This document shows positions 40,513 through 49,164 of a stretch of DNA of 64,000 nt, in pieces. The stretch spans positions 62,001 through 126,000 of the forward strand of contig OZ245813.1 of NCBI GenBank assembly GCA_965228445.1. Direction: 5' to 3'. The notes under the pieces are model-generated. The model was given only the letters and a program-made list of their open reading frames with translations. It did not search any database and was not told where the DNA came from. The stretch's first letter is position 1, and each line of letters opens with the position of its first letter. The position numbers and the translations under genes are program-made. This DNA comes from Thalassobaculum sp965228445 (GTDB lineage Bacteria; Pseudomonadota; Alphaproteobacteria; Thalassobaculales; Thalassobaculaceae).

Positions 40513-41415
40513 ATGGCAAACATCACCATGTCCCCGGCCGACGCCGCCGCCGTCCAGGGCGCGCCGGCGGTCCGGGTCCGCAGCTACTGGCAGAATGTCG
40601 GCTACCGGCTGCGCTACGACTATCTCACCCTGTTCTTCGGGGCGGTCGTCCTGCTGATCATCCTGTCGGCGATCTTCGCGCCCCTGCTGGCGCCGATGGA
40701 TCCCTACGAGAGCAGCCTGATCAACCGGCTGAAGCCGATCGGCTACAAGGACTTCATCCTGGGTACCGACGAGCTGGGACGCGACATCCTGTCCCGGCTG
40801 CTCTATGGCGGGCGGATCTCGCTGACCATGGGCATCCTGCCGGTGCTGCTGGCGACGCTCGCGGGCGGCACGCTCGGCATCATCGCCGGCTTCGTCGGCG
40901 GCCGGACGAACATGGTGATCATGCGCATGGTCGACGTGTTCTACGCCTTCCCGTCGATCCTGCTGGCGGTGGCGATCTCCGGCGCGATGGGCGGGGGCAT
41001 CCTCAACGGCATGCTCTCCCTGACCCTGGTCTTCATCCCGCCGCTCTGCCGGGTGGCGGAGACCGCGACGTCCCAGGTCCGCAACCTGGATTTCGTCGAG
41101 GCGGCGCGGGCCACCGGGGCGGGCACGCTCAGCATCATCCGGGTCCACATCCTGGGCAACGTGCTGGGGCCGATCCTGGTCTATTCGTCCAGCATGGTCA
41201 GCGTCAGCATCCTGCTGGCCTCGGGCCTGTCCTTCCTCGGTCTCGGCGTCACGCCGCCGGAGCCGGACTGGGGGCTGATGCTGAACACCCTGCGCCAGGC
41301 CATCTACATCAACCCGCTGGTCTGCGCGATCCCGGGGGTGGCGATCCTGATCACCTCGATCTGTTTCAACCTGGTCAGCGACGGACTGCGCGCGGCCATG
41401 GATGTCCGACTGTAG
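40513..41415 (+). CDS. ABC transporter permease, DppC/OppC type
   Basis: A 300-residue permease with the DppC pattern: an N-terminal helix followed by PYESSLINRLKPIGYKDFILGTDELGRDILSRLLYGGRISL. The coupling loop is RNLDFVEAARATGAGTLSIIRVHILGNVL, and the C-terminus has LGVTPPEPDWGLML. It ends 11 bases before the ATPase gene. Confidence 0.9.
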   Translation: MANITMSPADAAAVQGAPAVRVRSYWQNVGYRLRYDYLTLFFGAVVLLIILSAIFAPLLAPMDPYESSLINRLKPIGYKDFILGTDELGRDILSRLLYGGRISLTMGILPVLLATLAGGTLGIIAGFVGGRTNMVIMRMVDVFYAFPSILLAVAISGAMGGGILNGMLSLTLVFIPPLCRVAETATSQVRNLDFVEAARATGAGTLSIIRVHILGNVLGPILVYSSSMVSVSILLASGLSFLGLGVTPPEPDWGLMLNTLRQAIYINPLVCAIPGVAILITSICFNLVSDGLRAAMDVRL

Positions 41416-41426
41416 GGAGCGAGCCG

Positions 41427-42581
41427 ATGACCATGACGGACGAGACCCGAAAGGCGCCGGCCCTGAGCGCGGTCGACCGCAAGGACCACCGCGACCGCGG
41501 CGGCGAGCGCCAGCCGATGCTGATCGCCCGGGAGCTGAAGAAGCACTTCCCGATCACCGGCGGCGTGCTGAACCGCACCGTCGGCCATGTCCGCGCGGTG
41601 GACGGGGTCAGCTTCACGGTGATGAAGGGCGAGACCCTCGGCGTGGTCGGCGAGTCCGGCTGCGGCAAGTCCACGCTCGCCCGGCTGCTGATGCACCTGA
41701 TCGAGCCGGACAGCGGCGAGCTGATCTTCGACGGCGACGCGGTCGGCGAGAAGGACGGCCTGCTGGTCCGCGACATGCGCCGGCTGATGCAGATGGTGTT
41801 CCAGGACAGCTACTCGTCGCTGAACCCGCGCATGCCGATCGAGGATTCGATCTCCTACGGCAAGAAGGTGCACGGGGCGAGCGAGGCGGAGGCCAAGGAG
41901 GCGGCGCGCGAGCTGCTGACCAAGGTCGGCCTCGACCCGAACCTGTTCGGCCCGCGCTATCCGCACGAGCTGTCCGGCGGCCAGAAGCAGCGGGTGAACA
42001 TCGCCCGCGCCCTGGTGCTGGAGCCGCGGGTGGTGATCCTGGACGAGGCGGTCTCGGCCCTCGACAAGTCGGTGGAGGCCCAGGTCCTGAACCTGCTGCG
42101 CTATCTGAAGCAGCACTTCAACCTGACCTATGTCTTCATCTCCCACGACCTGAACGTGGTCCAGTACGTCAGCGACCGGGTGCTGGTGATGTATCTGGGC
42201 GAGGTGGTCGAGATCGGGCCGGTGGACGAGATCTACGACAGCCCGAAGCACCCCTATACCCAGGCGCTGCTGGCCTCGCGCCTGTCCATGGATCCGGAGG
42301 ACCGGATCGAGGAGCCGCCGCTGGTCGGCGATCCGCCGAACCCGATCAACCCGCCCTCGGGCTGCCGTTTCCGCACCCGCTGCAAGCACGCGGAGAAGAT
42401 CTGCGAGATCCAGCGGCCGGTGCTGGGCGAGTGGCAGACCTCCGACGCCCATGTCACCGCCTGCCACATGTTCGTGCCGAATTCCGGCCACTCGGCGGCG
42501 GCCGGCGGTGTCGCGACCGCCCCGTTGTCCAAGCCCACCGCGTCGGCTATGGCCGGTGGCGCCATGGCGAGCGGCGATTGA
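41427..42581 (+). CDS. ABC transporter ATPase, OppF/DppF type
   Basis: A 384-residue ATPase with Walker A GESGCGKSTLAR, Q-loop MVFQDSYSSLNPRM, signature LSGGQKQRVNIARALVL and Walker B VILDEAVSALDKSV. The C-terminal oligopeptide extension carries Cys residues (GCRFRTRCKHAEKIC) that may bind an iron-sulfur cluster. The HYPHELSGGQ-like order and DxSYSSLNPR mark it as the OppF member. The C-terminal 40 residues are low-complexity Ala/Gly. Confidence 0.9.
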   Translation: MTMTDETRKAPALSAVDRKDHRDRGGERQPMLIARELKKHFPITGGVLNRTVGHVRAVDGVSFTVMKGETLGVVGESGCGKSTLARLLMHLIEPDSGELIFDGDAVGEKDGLLVRDMRRLMQMVFQDSYSSLNPRMPIEDSISYGKKVHGASEAEAKEAARELLTKVGLDPNLFGPRYPHELSGGQKQRVNIARALVLEPRVVILDEAVSALDKSVEAQVLNLLRYLKQHFNLTYVFISHDLNVVQYVSDRVLVMYLGEVVEIGPVDEIYDSPKHPYTQALLASRLSMDPEDRIEEPPLVGDPPNPINPPSGCRFRTRCKHAEKICEIQRPVLGEWQTSDAHVTACHMFVPNSGHSAAAGGVATAPLSKPTASAMAGGAMASGD

Positions 42582-42597
42582 GCAGGAGGACCGCACG

Positions 42598-43605
42598 ATG
42601 ACCGATACCCCGCTGGTCCGCCTGCAGGACCTCAATGTCAAGTTCGTGACCCGCGAGACGACGGTGAACGCGGTGAACGACGTCAACCTCACCCTCAAGG
42701 CCGGCGAGGTGCTCTGCATCATCGGCGAGTCCGGATCGGGCAAGAGCGTGAGCATGCGCGCCCTGATGCGCCTGCTGCCGGAGCGCCGCACCCGGATCAC
42801 CGGCACGGTGGAAGTCGACGGCAAGGACGTGCTGTCGCTGAAGGGCAAGGAGCTGTCCGACCTGCGCGGCGGCCTGGTCTCCATGATCTTCCAGGAACCG
42901 ATGACGGCCCTGGACCCGGTCTACACGGTCGGCCACCAGATCGCCGAGACCGTGAAGCGGCATGAGGGCTGCACCTACGATCAGGGCATGGAACGGGCGC
43001 TGGAACTGCTGGAGCTGGTGAAGGTCCCCTCGGCCGAGCGTCGACTGAAGGCGTTCCCGCACGAGCTGTCCGGCGGTCTGCGCCAGCGCGCGATGATCGC
43101 CATGGCCCTGTCCTGCCGCCCGAAACTGCTGCTGGCCGACGAGCCGACCACGGCGCTCGATGCCACGGTGCAGATTCAGGTGCTGATCCTGCTGCGCAAG
43201 ATCCAGGCGGAGATGGGCATGGGGGTGATCTTCGTCACTCACGACCTGGGCGTGGCGGCCGAGATCGCCGACCGGGTCGCCGTCATGTATGCCGGCCGGA
43301 TCGTGGAGACCGGCACGGTGAAGGAGGTGCTGGGCAACCCGAAGCATCCCTACACCCAGGGCATGCTGTCCTCGACCGTGCACGGCAACATGCGTGGCAA
43401 GGACATCGAGGCGATCCCCGGCTCCCCGCCGGACCTGCGCGCCATGCCGCCGGGCTGCGCCTTCGCGCCGCGCTGCAAATACGCCGAGCCCGCCTGCACG
43501 GCCGAACTGCCGCCGGAGGTCATCTTCGATGCCGGGCGGATGGCCCGCTGCATCAAGGTGGCGCCGGACAGCGTCCGCCAGAAGGAACTCGTCCCCGCCG
43601 AATAA
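42598..43605 (+). CDS. ABC transporter ATPase, OppD/DppD type
   Basis: A 335-residue ATPase with Walker A GESGSGKSVSMRALM, MIFQEPMTALDPVYTVGHQIAE, signature LSGGLRQRAMIAMALSC and Walker B LLLADEPTTALDATVQ, the OppD form. The C-terminal Cys motif is GCAFAPRCKYAEPAC. AGGAGG precedes the ATG. The unusual order OppF before OppD is reversed in the second importer of this window. Confidence 0.9.
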   Translation: MTDTPLVRLQDLNVKFVTRETTVNAVNDVNLTLKAGEVLCIIGESGSGKSVSMRALMRLLPERRTRITGTVEVDGKDVLSLKGKELSDLRGGLVSMIFQEPMTALDPVYTVGHQIAETVKRHEGCTYDQGMERALELLELVKVPSAERRLKAFPHELSGGLRQRAMIAMALSCRPKLLLADEPTTALDATVQIQVLILLRKIQAEMGMGVIFVTHDLGVAAEIADRVAVMYAGRIVETGTVKEVLGNPKHPYTQGMLSSTVHGNMRGKDIEAIPGSPPDLRAMPPGCAFAPRCKYAEPACTAELPPEVIFDAGRMARCIKVAPDSVRQKELVPAE

Positions 43606-43658
43606 TCCCCCGCCGAGTACTTCCCCACCGAAGAAACGCTGTCGCCAGGGAGGCTGAC

Positions 43659-44372
43659 ATGATGAACAAGACCGACATTTCCCAGCGCGTGATCGATTTC
43701 GTGACCGCGCGGCTGGGAACGCCGCATCCGCATGCCAATCTCGATCCGTCGAAGACCGCGCTGATCGTCATCGACCTGCAGAACGGCTTCATGATGGACG
43801 ACGTGGCCCATGCGCTCTGCGTCCAGGCCCGCGACATCGTGCCGAACGTGAACAAGCTGGCCGAGGCCGTGCGCGCGACCGGCGGACAGGTCTACTGGAT
43901 CCAGAACACCCATGACGCCGACTGCATGGAGACCTGGTCGAACCTGCACGCCATGACGCCGCCGGCGAAGGTCGCCAAGCGGATCGAGTCCATGTCGCCC
44001 GGCGGCGTCGGCCACCAGCTCTGGGCCGAGCTCGATGTGAAGGACGGCGACCGCAAGGTTCTGAAGAACCGCTACTCCGCCTTCGTGGAGGGCTCCTCCG
44101 ACCTGCACGAGATCCTGAAGGCGGAAGGCATAGACACGCTGCTGATCACCGGTACGCTGACCAATGTCTGCTGCGAGTCTTCGGCCCGTGACGCGATGAT
44201 GCTGAACTACAAGGTGGTCATGGTGACCGACGGCAATGCGGCGATCACCGATATCGAGCACAATTCGGCTCTGACCAACTTCTACCTGACCTTCGGCGAC
44301 ATCTACTCGACCGACGAACTGGTCGAGATCCTGCACAAGAACTCCGGCACCGCCCAGGTGGCCGCCGAATGA
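43659..44372 (+). CDS. Cysteine hydrolase, isochorismatase superfamily
   Basis: A 237-residue hydrolase with the superfamily triad Asp39 (ALIVIDLQNGF), Lys136 (KVLKNRYSAF) and nucleophile Cys171 (TGTLTNVCCESSARDAM). Superfamily members hydrolyse small amides and ureides such as N-carbamoylsarcosine, biuret, ureidoacrylate and nicotinamide. The double cysteine and context do not allow one choice. It is 53 bases after the importer ATPase and overlaps the asparaginase-like gene by four bases (ATGA), so both probably act on the imported compound. Confidence 0.84.
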   Translation: MMNKTDISQRVIDFVTARLGTPHPHANLDPSKTALIVIDLQNGFMMDDVAHALCVQARDIVPNVNKLAEAVRATGGQVYWIQNTHDADCMETWSNLHAMTPPAKVAKRIESMSPGGVGHQLWAELDVKDGDRKVLKNRYSAFVEGSSDLHEILKAEGIDTLLITGTLTNVCCESSARDAMMLNYKVVMVTDGNAAITDIEHNSALTNFYLTFGDIYSTDELVEILHKNSGTAQVAAE

Positions 44373-45367
44373 GCAAGCCCAAGGTCGCAGTGATCGGCAC
44401 CGGTGGCACCATCGCGTCGATCGGCAAGGGACCCCTCGATATCCTCGACTACGGAGCCAACAACTCCATGCTCGAGGTCGACAAGATCGTCGAGATGTTC
44501 CCCGAAGTGAATCTGGTCGCCGACGTTCTCGTCGTGCCGTTCCGCGCCATTCCGAGCCCGTCGATGGGCTTCGCCGAATGGAAGGAACTGGTGCTCAAGA
44601 TCGACGAAGTGGCGGCGGCCAATCCGGACCTGGCCGGCTTCGTCGTGACACACGGCACCGCCTCGCTGGAGGAGACGGCGTATGTCCTTCACCTGACGGT
44701 CAAGACCGACCTGCCGGTGGTGGTGATCGGCTCCCAGCGGCCGTCCAGCGCTCTGTCGACCGATGCCGGGTTCAACCTGGTCAACGGCATCCGCACGGCG
44801 GCCAGCCCGCAGGCGCGCGGCATGGGCGTGATGACCCTGCTCAACGACGAAATCCAGTCGGCCCGCGAGGTGACCAAGACCTCGACCTACCGGATGCAGA
44901 CCTTCCGCACCCCGGATTTCGGCTGTCTCGGCCATGCCGATGGCGACGCGGTGGCGTTCTACCGCAAGCCGCTGCGCCGCCATGCGCCGGATACCGAGTT
45001 CGACATCCGCTCCATGGACAGCCTGCCGCGGGTGGACATCGCCTATGCCTATTGCGGTGCCGACGGCACGGCCGTCCGGGCCTTCATCGAGGCCGGGACC
45101 AAAGGCATCGTCTCCGCCGGCTTCGCCCCTGGCTTCTGCGGGCCGGGCGACGAGGAGCCGCTGAAGGAGGCTGTGGGCAAGGGCATCACGGTTGTCCAGT
45201 CCACCCGGGCCGGCAGCGGGCGCACCTTCAAGAGCACCAAGCTCACCGAGAACGGCTTTCTCATCGCCGACAACCTCAACCCGCAGAAGGCCCGCATCCT
45301 GCTGGCCTTCGCCCTGGCGGTGACGAGCGAGCCGACGGAAATCGAGCGGATCTTCGCGACCTACTGA
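44369..45367 (+). CDS. Asparaginase-fold amidohydrolase with altered substrate pocket
   Basis: A 332-residue type II asparaginase fold. The nucleophile loop GTGGTIAS (Thr14), Tyr28, and the second threonine with its lysine (Thr97 in VVTHGTASLEETAY; Lys170 in VTKTSTYRM) are retained. The residue after Thr97 is Ala98, where E. coli asparaginase has Asp90, which holds the substrate amino group. The S-Q-D loop reads SPSM, so Gln59 is also lost. The enzyme should therefore not be a normal L-asparaginase and more likely hydrolyses an amide lacking an alpha-amino group. It is coupled to the cysteine hydrolase. Confidence 0.82.
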   Translation: MSKPKVAVIGTGGTIASIGKGPLDILDYGANNSMLEVDKIVEMFPEVNLVADVLVVPFRAIPSPSMGFAEWKELVLKIDEVAAANPDLAGFVVTHGTASLEETAYVLHLTVKTDLPVVVIGSQRPSSALSTDAGFNLVNGIRTAASPQARGMGVMTLLNDEIQSAREVTKTSTYRMQTFRTPDFGCLGHADGDAVAFYRKPLRRHAPDTEFDIRSMDSLPRVDIAYAYCGADGTAVRAFIEAGTKGIVSAGFAPGFCGPGDEEPLKEAVGKGITVVQSTRAGSGRTFKSTKLTENGFLIADNLNPQKARILLAFALAVTSEPTEIERIFATY

Positions 45368-45379
45368 CGGAGTCCTGCA

Positions 45380-46285
45380 ATGGCGACCGCCGATCCCGCC
45401 GCGACGGCGGATCCGGTCAAACCAGACGGCCGACGCGGCATCCTCCTGATGCTCGTCGGCCTTCTGCTGTTCTCGATCCTGAACGGCGTGGTCAAGGCGC
45501 AGACCGAGCTGTTTCCGGTCGTCCAGATCATGTTCTTCCGGAACTTCTTCGCCATGGTGCCGCTGGGCATCGTCATCCTGTTCTTCGCCCGCCGCCGCTC
45601 GCTGATGACCCGGCTGCCGCACTGGCACCTGCTGCACGCGGTCATCGTGTCCGGGGGCATCGCCCTGATCTTCGCAGGCTATCAGCGCCTGCCGCTGGCC
45701 GACGCGACGGCCATCAACTTCGCCTCGCCGCTCATCATCACCGCCCTGTCGGCACCGCTGCTGGGCGAGCGGGTCGGCTGGGTGAAATGGGCTGCGGTGG
45801 CGGTCGGTTTCGCCGGGGTGATGTTCATGGTGCAGCCCAGCGGCGACGTGGTCCGCGAAGGGGCGATCTACAGCCTGGCCGGCACGGTGCTGACCGCGGG
45901 CGGCACCCTGGTCGCCCGGCATCTGAGCAAGCACGACAGCACGATGACCATCGTTTTCCTGTTCATGGCCCTGTCCTCGGTCATGGTGGTGCCGATGCTG
46001 CCGGCGGTCTGGGTGGCGCCGACGCCGTGGCAACTCGCCGGGCTGATCGCCATGGGGCTGGCCTCGGGCGGGGCGCAGTACATGACCACCCGCGCCCTGT
46101 TCCATGCGCCGGCAGCGACCATCGCGCCGATGAACTACTCGAAGATGATCTGGGCCCTGCTGATCGGCTTCTTCGCCTTCGGCGACTGGCCGGGGCCGGT
46201 GGTGCTGGCGGGCTCCGCGCTGGTACTCGCCAGCACCTGGGTGGTTTATCGCAGCGAGGGGCGGCCGAAACCGCCCGCCGCCTGA
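45380..46285 (+). CDS. EamA/DMT-family transporter (copy 1)
   Basis: A 301-residue membrane protein with about ten helices and two EamA repeats (GILLMLVGLLLFSILNGVVKAQTELFPVVQIMFFRNFFAMVPL; SLAGTVLTAGGTLVARHLSKHD). DMT transporters export or import metabolites and amino-acid-like compounds. It follows the asparaginase-like gene by 12 bases, probably the last gene of the operon, and is convergent with the second amidase. A paralogue lies at 48084-49139. Confidence 0.85.
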   Translation: MATADPAATADPVKPDGRRGILLMLVGLLLFSILNGVVKAQTELFPVVQIMFFRNFFAMVPLGIVILFFARRRSLMTRLPHWHLLHAVIVSGGIALIFAGYQRLPLADATAINFASPLIITALSAPLLGERVGWVKWAAVAVGFAGVMFMVQPSGDVVREGAIYSLAGTVLTAGGTLVARHLSKHDSTMTIVFLFMALSSVMVVPMLPAVWVAPTPWQLAGLIAMGLASGGAQYMTTRALFHAPAATIAPMNYSKMIWALLIGFFAFGDWPGPVVLAGSALVLASTWVVYRSEGRPKPPAA

Positions 46286-46289
46286 GAAA

Positions 46290-47711
46290 TCATTCCGCCG
46301 CCGTGGCCAGGGCGGACACCATGGACGGCCGGTGCTTGCGCCATTCGGTGGCGGCCTCGTAGGCGGCCCCGACCTGGAACACCGTCGCCTCGTCGAACGC
46401 CTTGCCGACGATCTGCATCGACAGCGGCAGTCCGTTGCTGTGGTAGCCGGTGCAGACCGACATGGCCGGGCTGCCGGTCAGGTTGAACGGCTGGGTCATC
46501 ATGCCCGACAGTTTCATCGGGTCGTCGCCCAGGCTGTCGAACCGGCCGGCGGTGACCACGGAGCAGGGGGCGATCATGGCGTCGTACTGGCCGAGGATCA
46601 CGTTGTTCACCTCGATCGCCAGTTCGCGGCGGACCCGAAGCGCCTCCACATAGTCCGACCCGCGCACGAAGGCGCCGGCCATCAGCCTCTCCCGGGTCGG
46701 CCGGCCGTAGAGTTCCGGCCGCTCGATGAGGTCGTGCTCGTGGATGGCGTAGCATTCCGGCAGCACCAGGAGGCGCGAGCAGGCCTGGTACAGGGCGTAG
46801 GGCGATAGCTGCACCGTCTCCACGATCGCACCCTCCGCGCGCAGCACGTCGAGCGCCGCGTGAAGCGCCTTCACCGCCTCCGGGTCGGCCGTGCCTTCCT
46901 CCTCGATCCAGTGCTCGGGGAAGGCGATCTTCAGGCCGGCGACGTCCTTGCCGAGCGCGGCGGTGTAGTCCGGCACCGGGACATCGGCGCAGGCCGGGTC
47001 GAGCGGGTCGAAGCCGGCCATCACGTTCAGGGAGATCGCCGCGTCCTCCACGGTCCAGCTCAGCGGGCCGCAATGGTCCATGGTGTAGGACAGCGGGAAC
47101 ACGCCGCGCCGGCTGACCCGGCCATATGTCGGCTTCATGCCGACGGTGCCGCACAGCGCGGCCGGCCCGCGGATCGAGCCCCCGGTGTCCGAGCCGAGTG
47201 CCAGCCGGGTGATGCCGGCACCGACCGCCGCACCGGAGCCGGAGGAGGAGCCGCCCGGAATGTGCTCCAGGTTCCAGGGATTGCGTGCGGGCGGGAAGAA
47301 GGTCTCCTCCGTCGGCCCGCCGGTGGCGAACTCGATGGTCGCGCACTTGCCCAGCATCACCGCACCGCCGTCGAGCAGGAGCTGTACGGAATGGGCGTTG
47401 GTGTCGGGCACGAACTCGGCGCGCAGATGCGACTGGCAGGTGGTGAGCACGCCGGCGGTGTCGTAGATGTCCTTCACCCCGAACGGCACGCCGTGCATCG
47501 GTCCGAGATCGGTGCCGCTCGCCAGTTCCTTTTCGGCGGCCGCGGCGCGGGCCAGGGCCAGCTCGGCGGTCACCGTGTTGAAGCTGTGCAGGGTGTCGTT
47601 GGTGGCGGCGATCCGCTCCAGGGCGGCCTCGGTTACGGCGACCGGTGAGACCGAGCCGTCGCGATAGCCCTCGCCGAGCTCGGCGATGGAAAGGTCGAGC
47701 AGCGCGCTCAT
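46290..47711 (-). CDS. Amidase-signature hydrolase, AtzE-like (copy 2)
   Basis: A 473-residue amidase with triad Lys80 (GVPFGVKDIYDTAG), Ser155 (IPGGSSSGSGAA) and Ser179 (GSDTGGSIRGPA). It is paralogous to the enzyme at 35603-37021 and likewise coupled by a four-base overlap to a small GatC/AtzG-like gene. The pair is preceded by an identical TTGGATACAAT motif, so both amidase units are probably co-regulated. The difference in substrate between the two copies is unknown. Confidence 0.85.
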   Translation of the reverse strand: MSALLDLSIAELGEGYRDGSVSPVAVTEAALERIAATNDTLHSFNTVTAELALARAAAAEKELASGTDLGPMHGVPFGVKDIYDTAGVLTTCQSHLRAEFVPDTNAHSVQLLLDGGAVMLGKCATIEFATGGPTEETFFPPARNPWNLEHIPGGSSSGSGAAVGAGITRLALGSDTGGSIRGPAALCGTVGMKPTYGRVSRRGVFPLSYTMDHCGPLSWTVEDAAISLNVMAGFDPLDPACADVPVPDYTAALGKDVAGLKIAFPEHWIEEEGTADPEAVKALHAALDVLRAEGAIVETVQLSPYALYQACSRLLVLPECYAIHEHDLIERPELYGRPTRERLMAGAFVRGSDYVEALRVRRELAIEVNNVILGQYDAMIAPCSVVTAGRFDSLGDDPMKLSGMMTQPFNLTGSPAMSVCTGYHSNGLPLSMQIVGKAFDEATVFQVGAAYEAATEWRKHRPSMVSALATAAE

Positions 47712-47932
47712 CCGGCACCGCCTTTCCCGCCCTCGGCGAGCCGGCTGACGGTCTCGTAGGCGAAGACGTTGGCGGGCTCCAGCGCCGCCGGCTTGCGGCT
47801 GCGCACCACGTCGGTCCAGGTTTGGACCTGTTTGAAGGCGTTGAACATGGTCTGCTCGCGGTCCTGCGGGATGCGCAGGCCAGCGCGCGCGATCAGGCCG
47901 TCGTACTGACGGCGGAGGGCGTCGTCGTCCAT
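47708..47932 (-). CDS. Small AtzG/GatC-like amidase partner (DUF4089 type, copy 2)
   Basis: A 74-residue protein ending inside the start codon of amidase 2. It has an N-terminal helical part (LRIPQDREQTMFNAFKQVQTW) and the tail AALEPANVFAYET, matching copy 1 in pattern. AGGGAG precedes the ATG. By analogy with AtzG and GatC it should bind the amidase surface and be needed for its stability or activity. Confidence 0.72.
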   Translation of the reverse strand: MDDDALRRQYDGLIARAGLRIPQDREQTMFNAFKQVQTWTDVVRSRKPAALEPANVFAYETVSRLAEGGKGGAG

Positions 47933-48010
47933 GGTGTGTCTCCCTGAAGGAAGGTGCGCGCGTTGGCGCACCGGATGTCCCTGTCAGAGAGAACGGTAGA
48001 CCGGCGTCGA

Positions 48011-48023
48011 ATTGGATACAATT
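48011..48023 (-). promoter_or_regulatory. ATTGGATACAATT motif, candidate GntR operator (amidase 2)
   Basis: Thirteen bases identical to 37650-37662. It lies in the 151-base gap 79 bases upstream of the small amidase-partner gene. Repetition of an exact 11-13-base non-coding word in front of paralogous operons supports a shared regulator. Confidence 0.6.
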
Positions 48024-48083
48024 TGCAAAACGAGATCGGTTTGTGTCCCGATCTTCATGGCCAAGTTCGGTTGATCGACAGGC

Positions 48084-49139
48084 TCAGGCCTCCGCCTTGC
48101 GCTTGCGGGCGGCCCGCTGTTCGGCGCGCACCGTGTAGAACGATGTCGCGCAGATCAGGCCGGCGCCGACCAGAGTGGTAACATCCGGAAGTTCCAGGAA
48201 GATGACAAAGCCGATGATCGTGGCGAAGACCAGCCGCGAGTAGTCCATCGGCGCGACGGCCGAGGCCTCGCCCTCCTTGAAACCCTGGATGTTGCAGAGC
48301 TGGCCGACGACCGAGAGCAGGCCGATGGCGAACATCACGCCCCACTGCTCCAATGTCGGCGTCACCCAGAAGTAGATGGTGGGCGCGATCATGATGATGC
48401 CGACCATGATCGCCTGGTAGCTCAGGATCGTGACCGGACGGTCGTATTGGGAGACCTTGCGGATGATCACCATGACGGTGGCGGCGGCCGCGGCTCCGGC
48501 GACGGCCAGCAGGGAGTAAAGGTTGAAGCCGTCCGCGTCCGGTCGGACCATGACCAGCACGCCGATGAAGCCGAGCAGCACGGCGAACCAGCGTCGCGGG
48601 CCGGCCACCTCATGCAGGAAGGCCAGGGCGAGCAGGGTGACGAACAGGCTCTTGGCGAAGCTGATCGCCGTCGCTTCCGCCAGCGGCAGGTGGACGATGG
48701 CGGTGAAGCCGCAGGTCATGGCGATCACCGCCATGCACACGCGCGCCAGGTGCAGCGGCAGGTGGTTGGTCTTCAGGATGCCGGGATATCCGGAGATCAG
48801 CACCGGCAACACGGTGCAGGTCATCGTGATCTGGCGGAACATCAGGATCTGTACGACCGGGATTGTATCACCGATCTGCTTGATCAGCGCGGTCATGAGC
48901 GTGAAGAAGAATCCGGCCACCACGATCCACACGGCCCCCCGCGCATTGGGGGAGAGGGCAGCGAATGCGGTTCTTCCCGGCGCGGAGACACGCTCGATGC
49001 TGGTTCTCAACACATTGAAGGAATGGAAGAAACGAGACGAGGAGCTGGGGTCTAACGGCGCGTTGACCTGGGGGTCGCTTGACACGTAGGCGGGCTTTCT
49101 CGCGGGTGGACCGGTCCTCCGGCCGAGGCTCCTATCCAT
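48084..49139 (-). CDS. EamA/DMT-family transporter (copy 2)
   Basis: About 351 residues if started at the ATG 49137-49139, with some 60 polar residues before the first helix (AVWIVVAGFFFTLMTALIKQIGD). Ten helices in two EamA repeats follow (IPVVQILMFRQITMTCTVLPVL; HLPLAEATAISFAKSLFVTLLAL). The start is uncertain: an ATG at 49152-49154 and a TTG at 49161-49163 lie within the operator motif. It is divergent from the GntR gene and probably moves the substrate or a product of the amidase pathway. Confidence 0.78.
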   Translation of the reverse strand: MDRSLGRRTGPPARKPAYVSSDPQVNAPLDPSSSSRFFHSFNVLRTSIERVSAPGRTAFAALSPNARGAVWIVVAGFFFTLMTALIKQIGDTIPVVQILMFRQITMTCTVLPVLISGYPGILKTNHLPLHLARVCMAVIAMTCGFTAIVHLPLAEATAISFAKSLFVTLLALAFLHEVAGPRRWFAVLLGFIGVLVMVRPDADGFNLYSLLAVAGAAAAATVMVIIRKVSQYDRPVTILSYQAIMVGIIMIAPTIYFWVTPTLEQWGVMFAIGLLSVVGQLCNIQGFKEGEASAVAPMDYSRLVFATIIGFVIFLELPDVTTLVGAGLICATSFYTVRAEQRAARKRKAEA

Positions 49140-49152
49140 GCGCCTGTTGGAC

Positions 49153-49164
49153 ATTGGATGCAAT
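49153..49164. promoter_or_regulatory. ATTGGATGCAAT motif, candidate GntR operator (DMT transporter 2)
   Basis: Differs from the ATTGGATACAAT motif by one base. It sits in the divergent region between the DMT transporter and the GntR regulator gene, the classic place for an operator of the adjacent regulator. Confidence 0.55.

Noticed and set aside
44369..45367. Ordinary L-asparaginase
   Set aside because: The Asp that binds the substrate amino group is Ala98 and the neighbouring Gln loop is changed.
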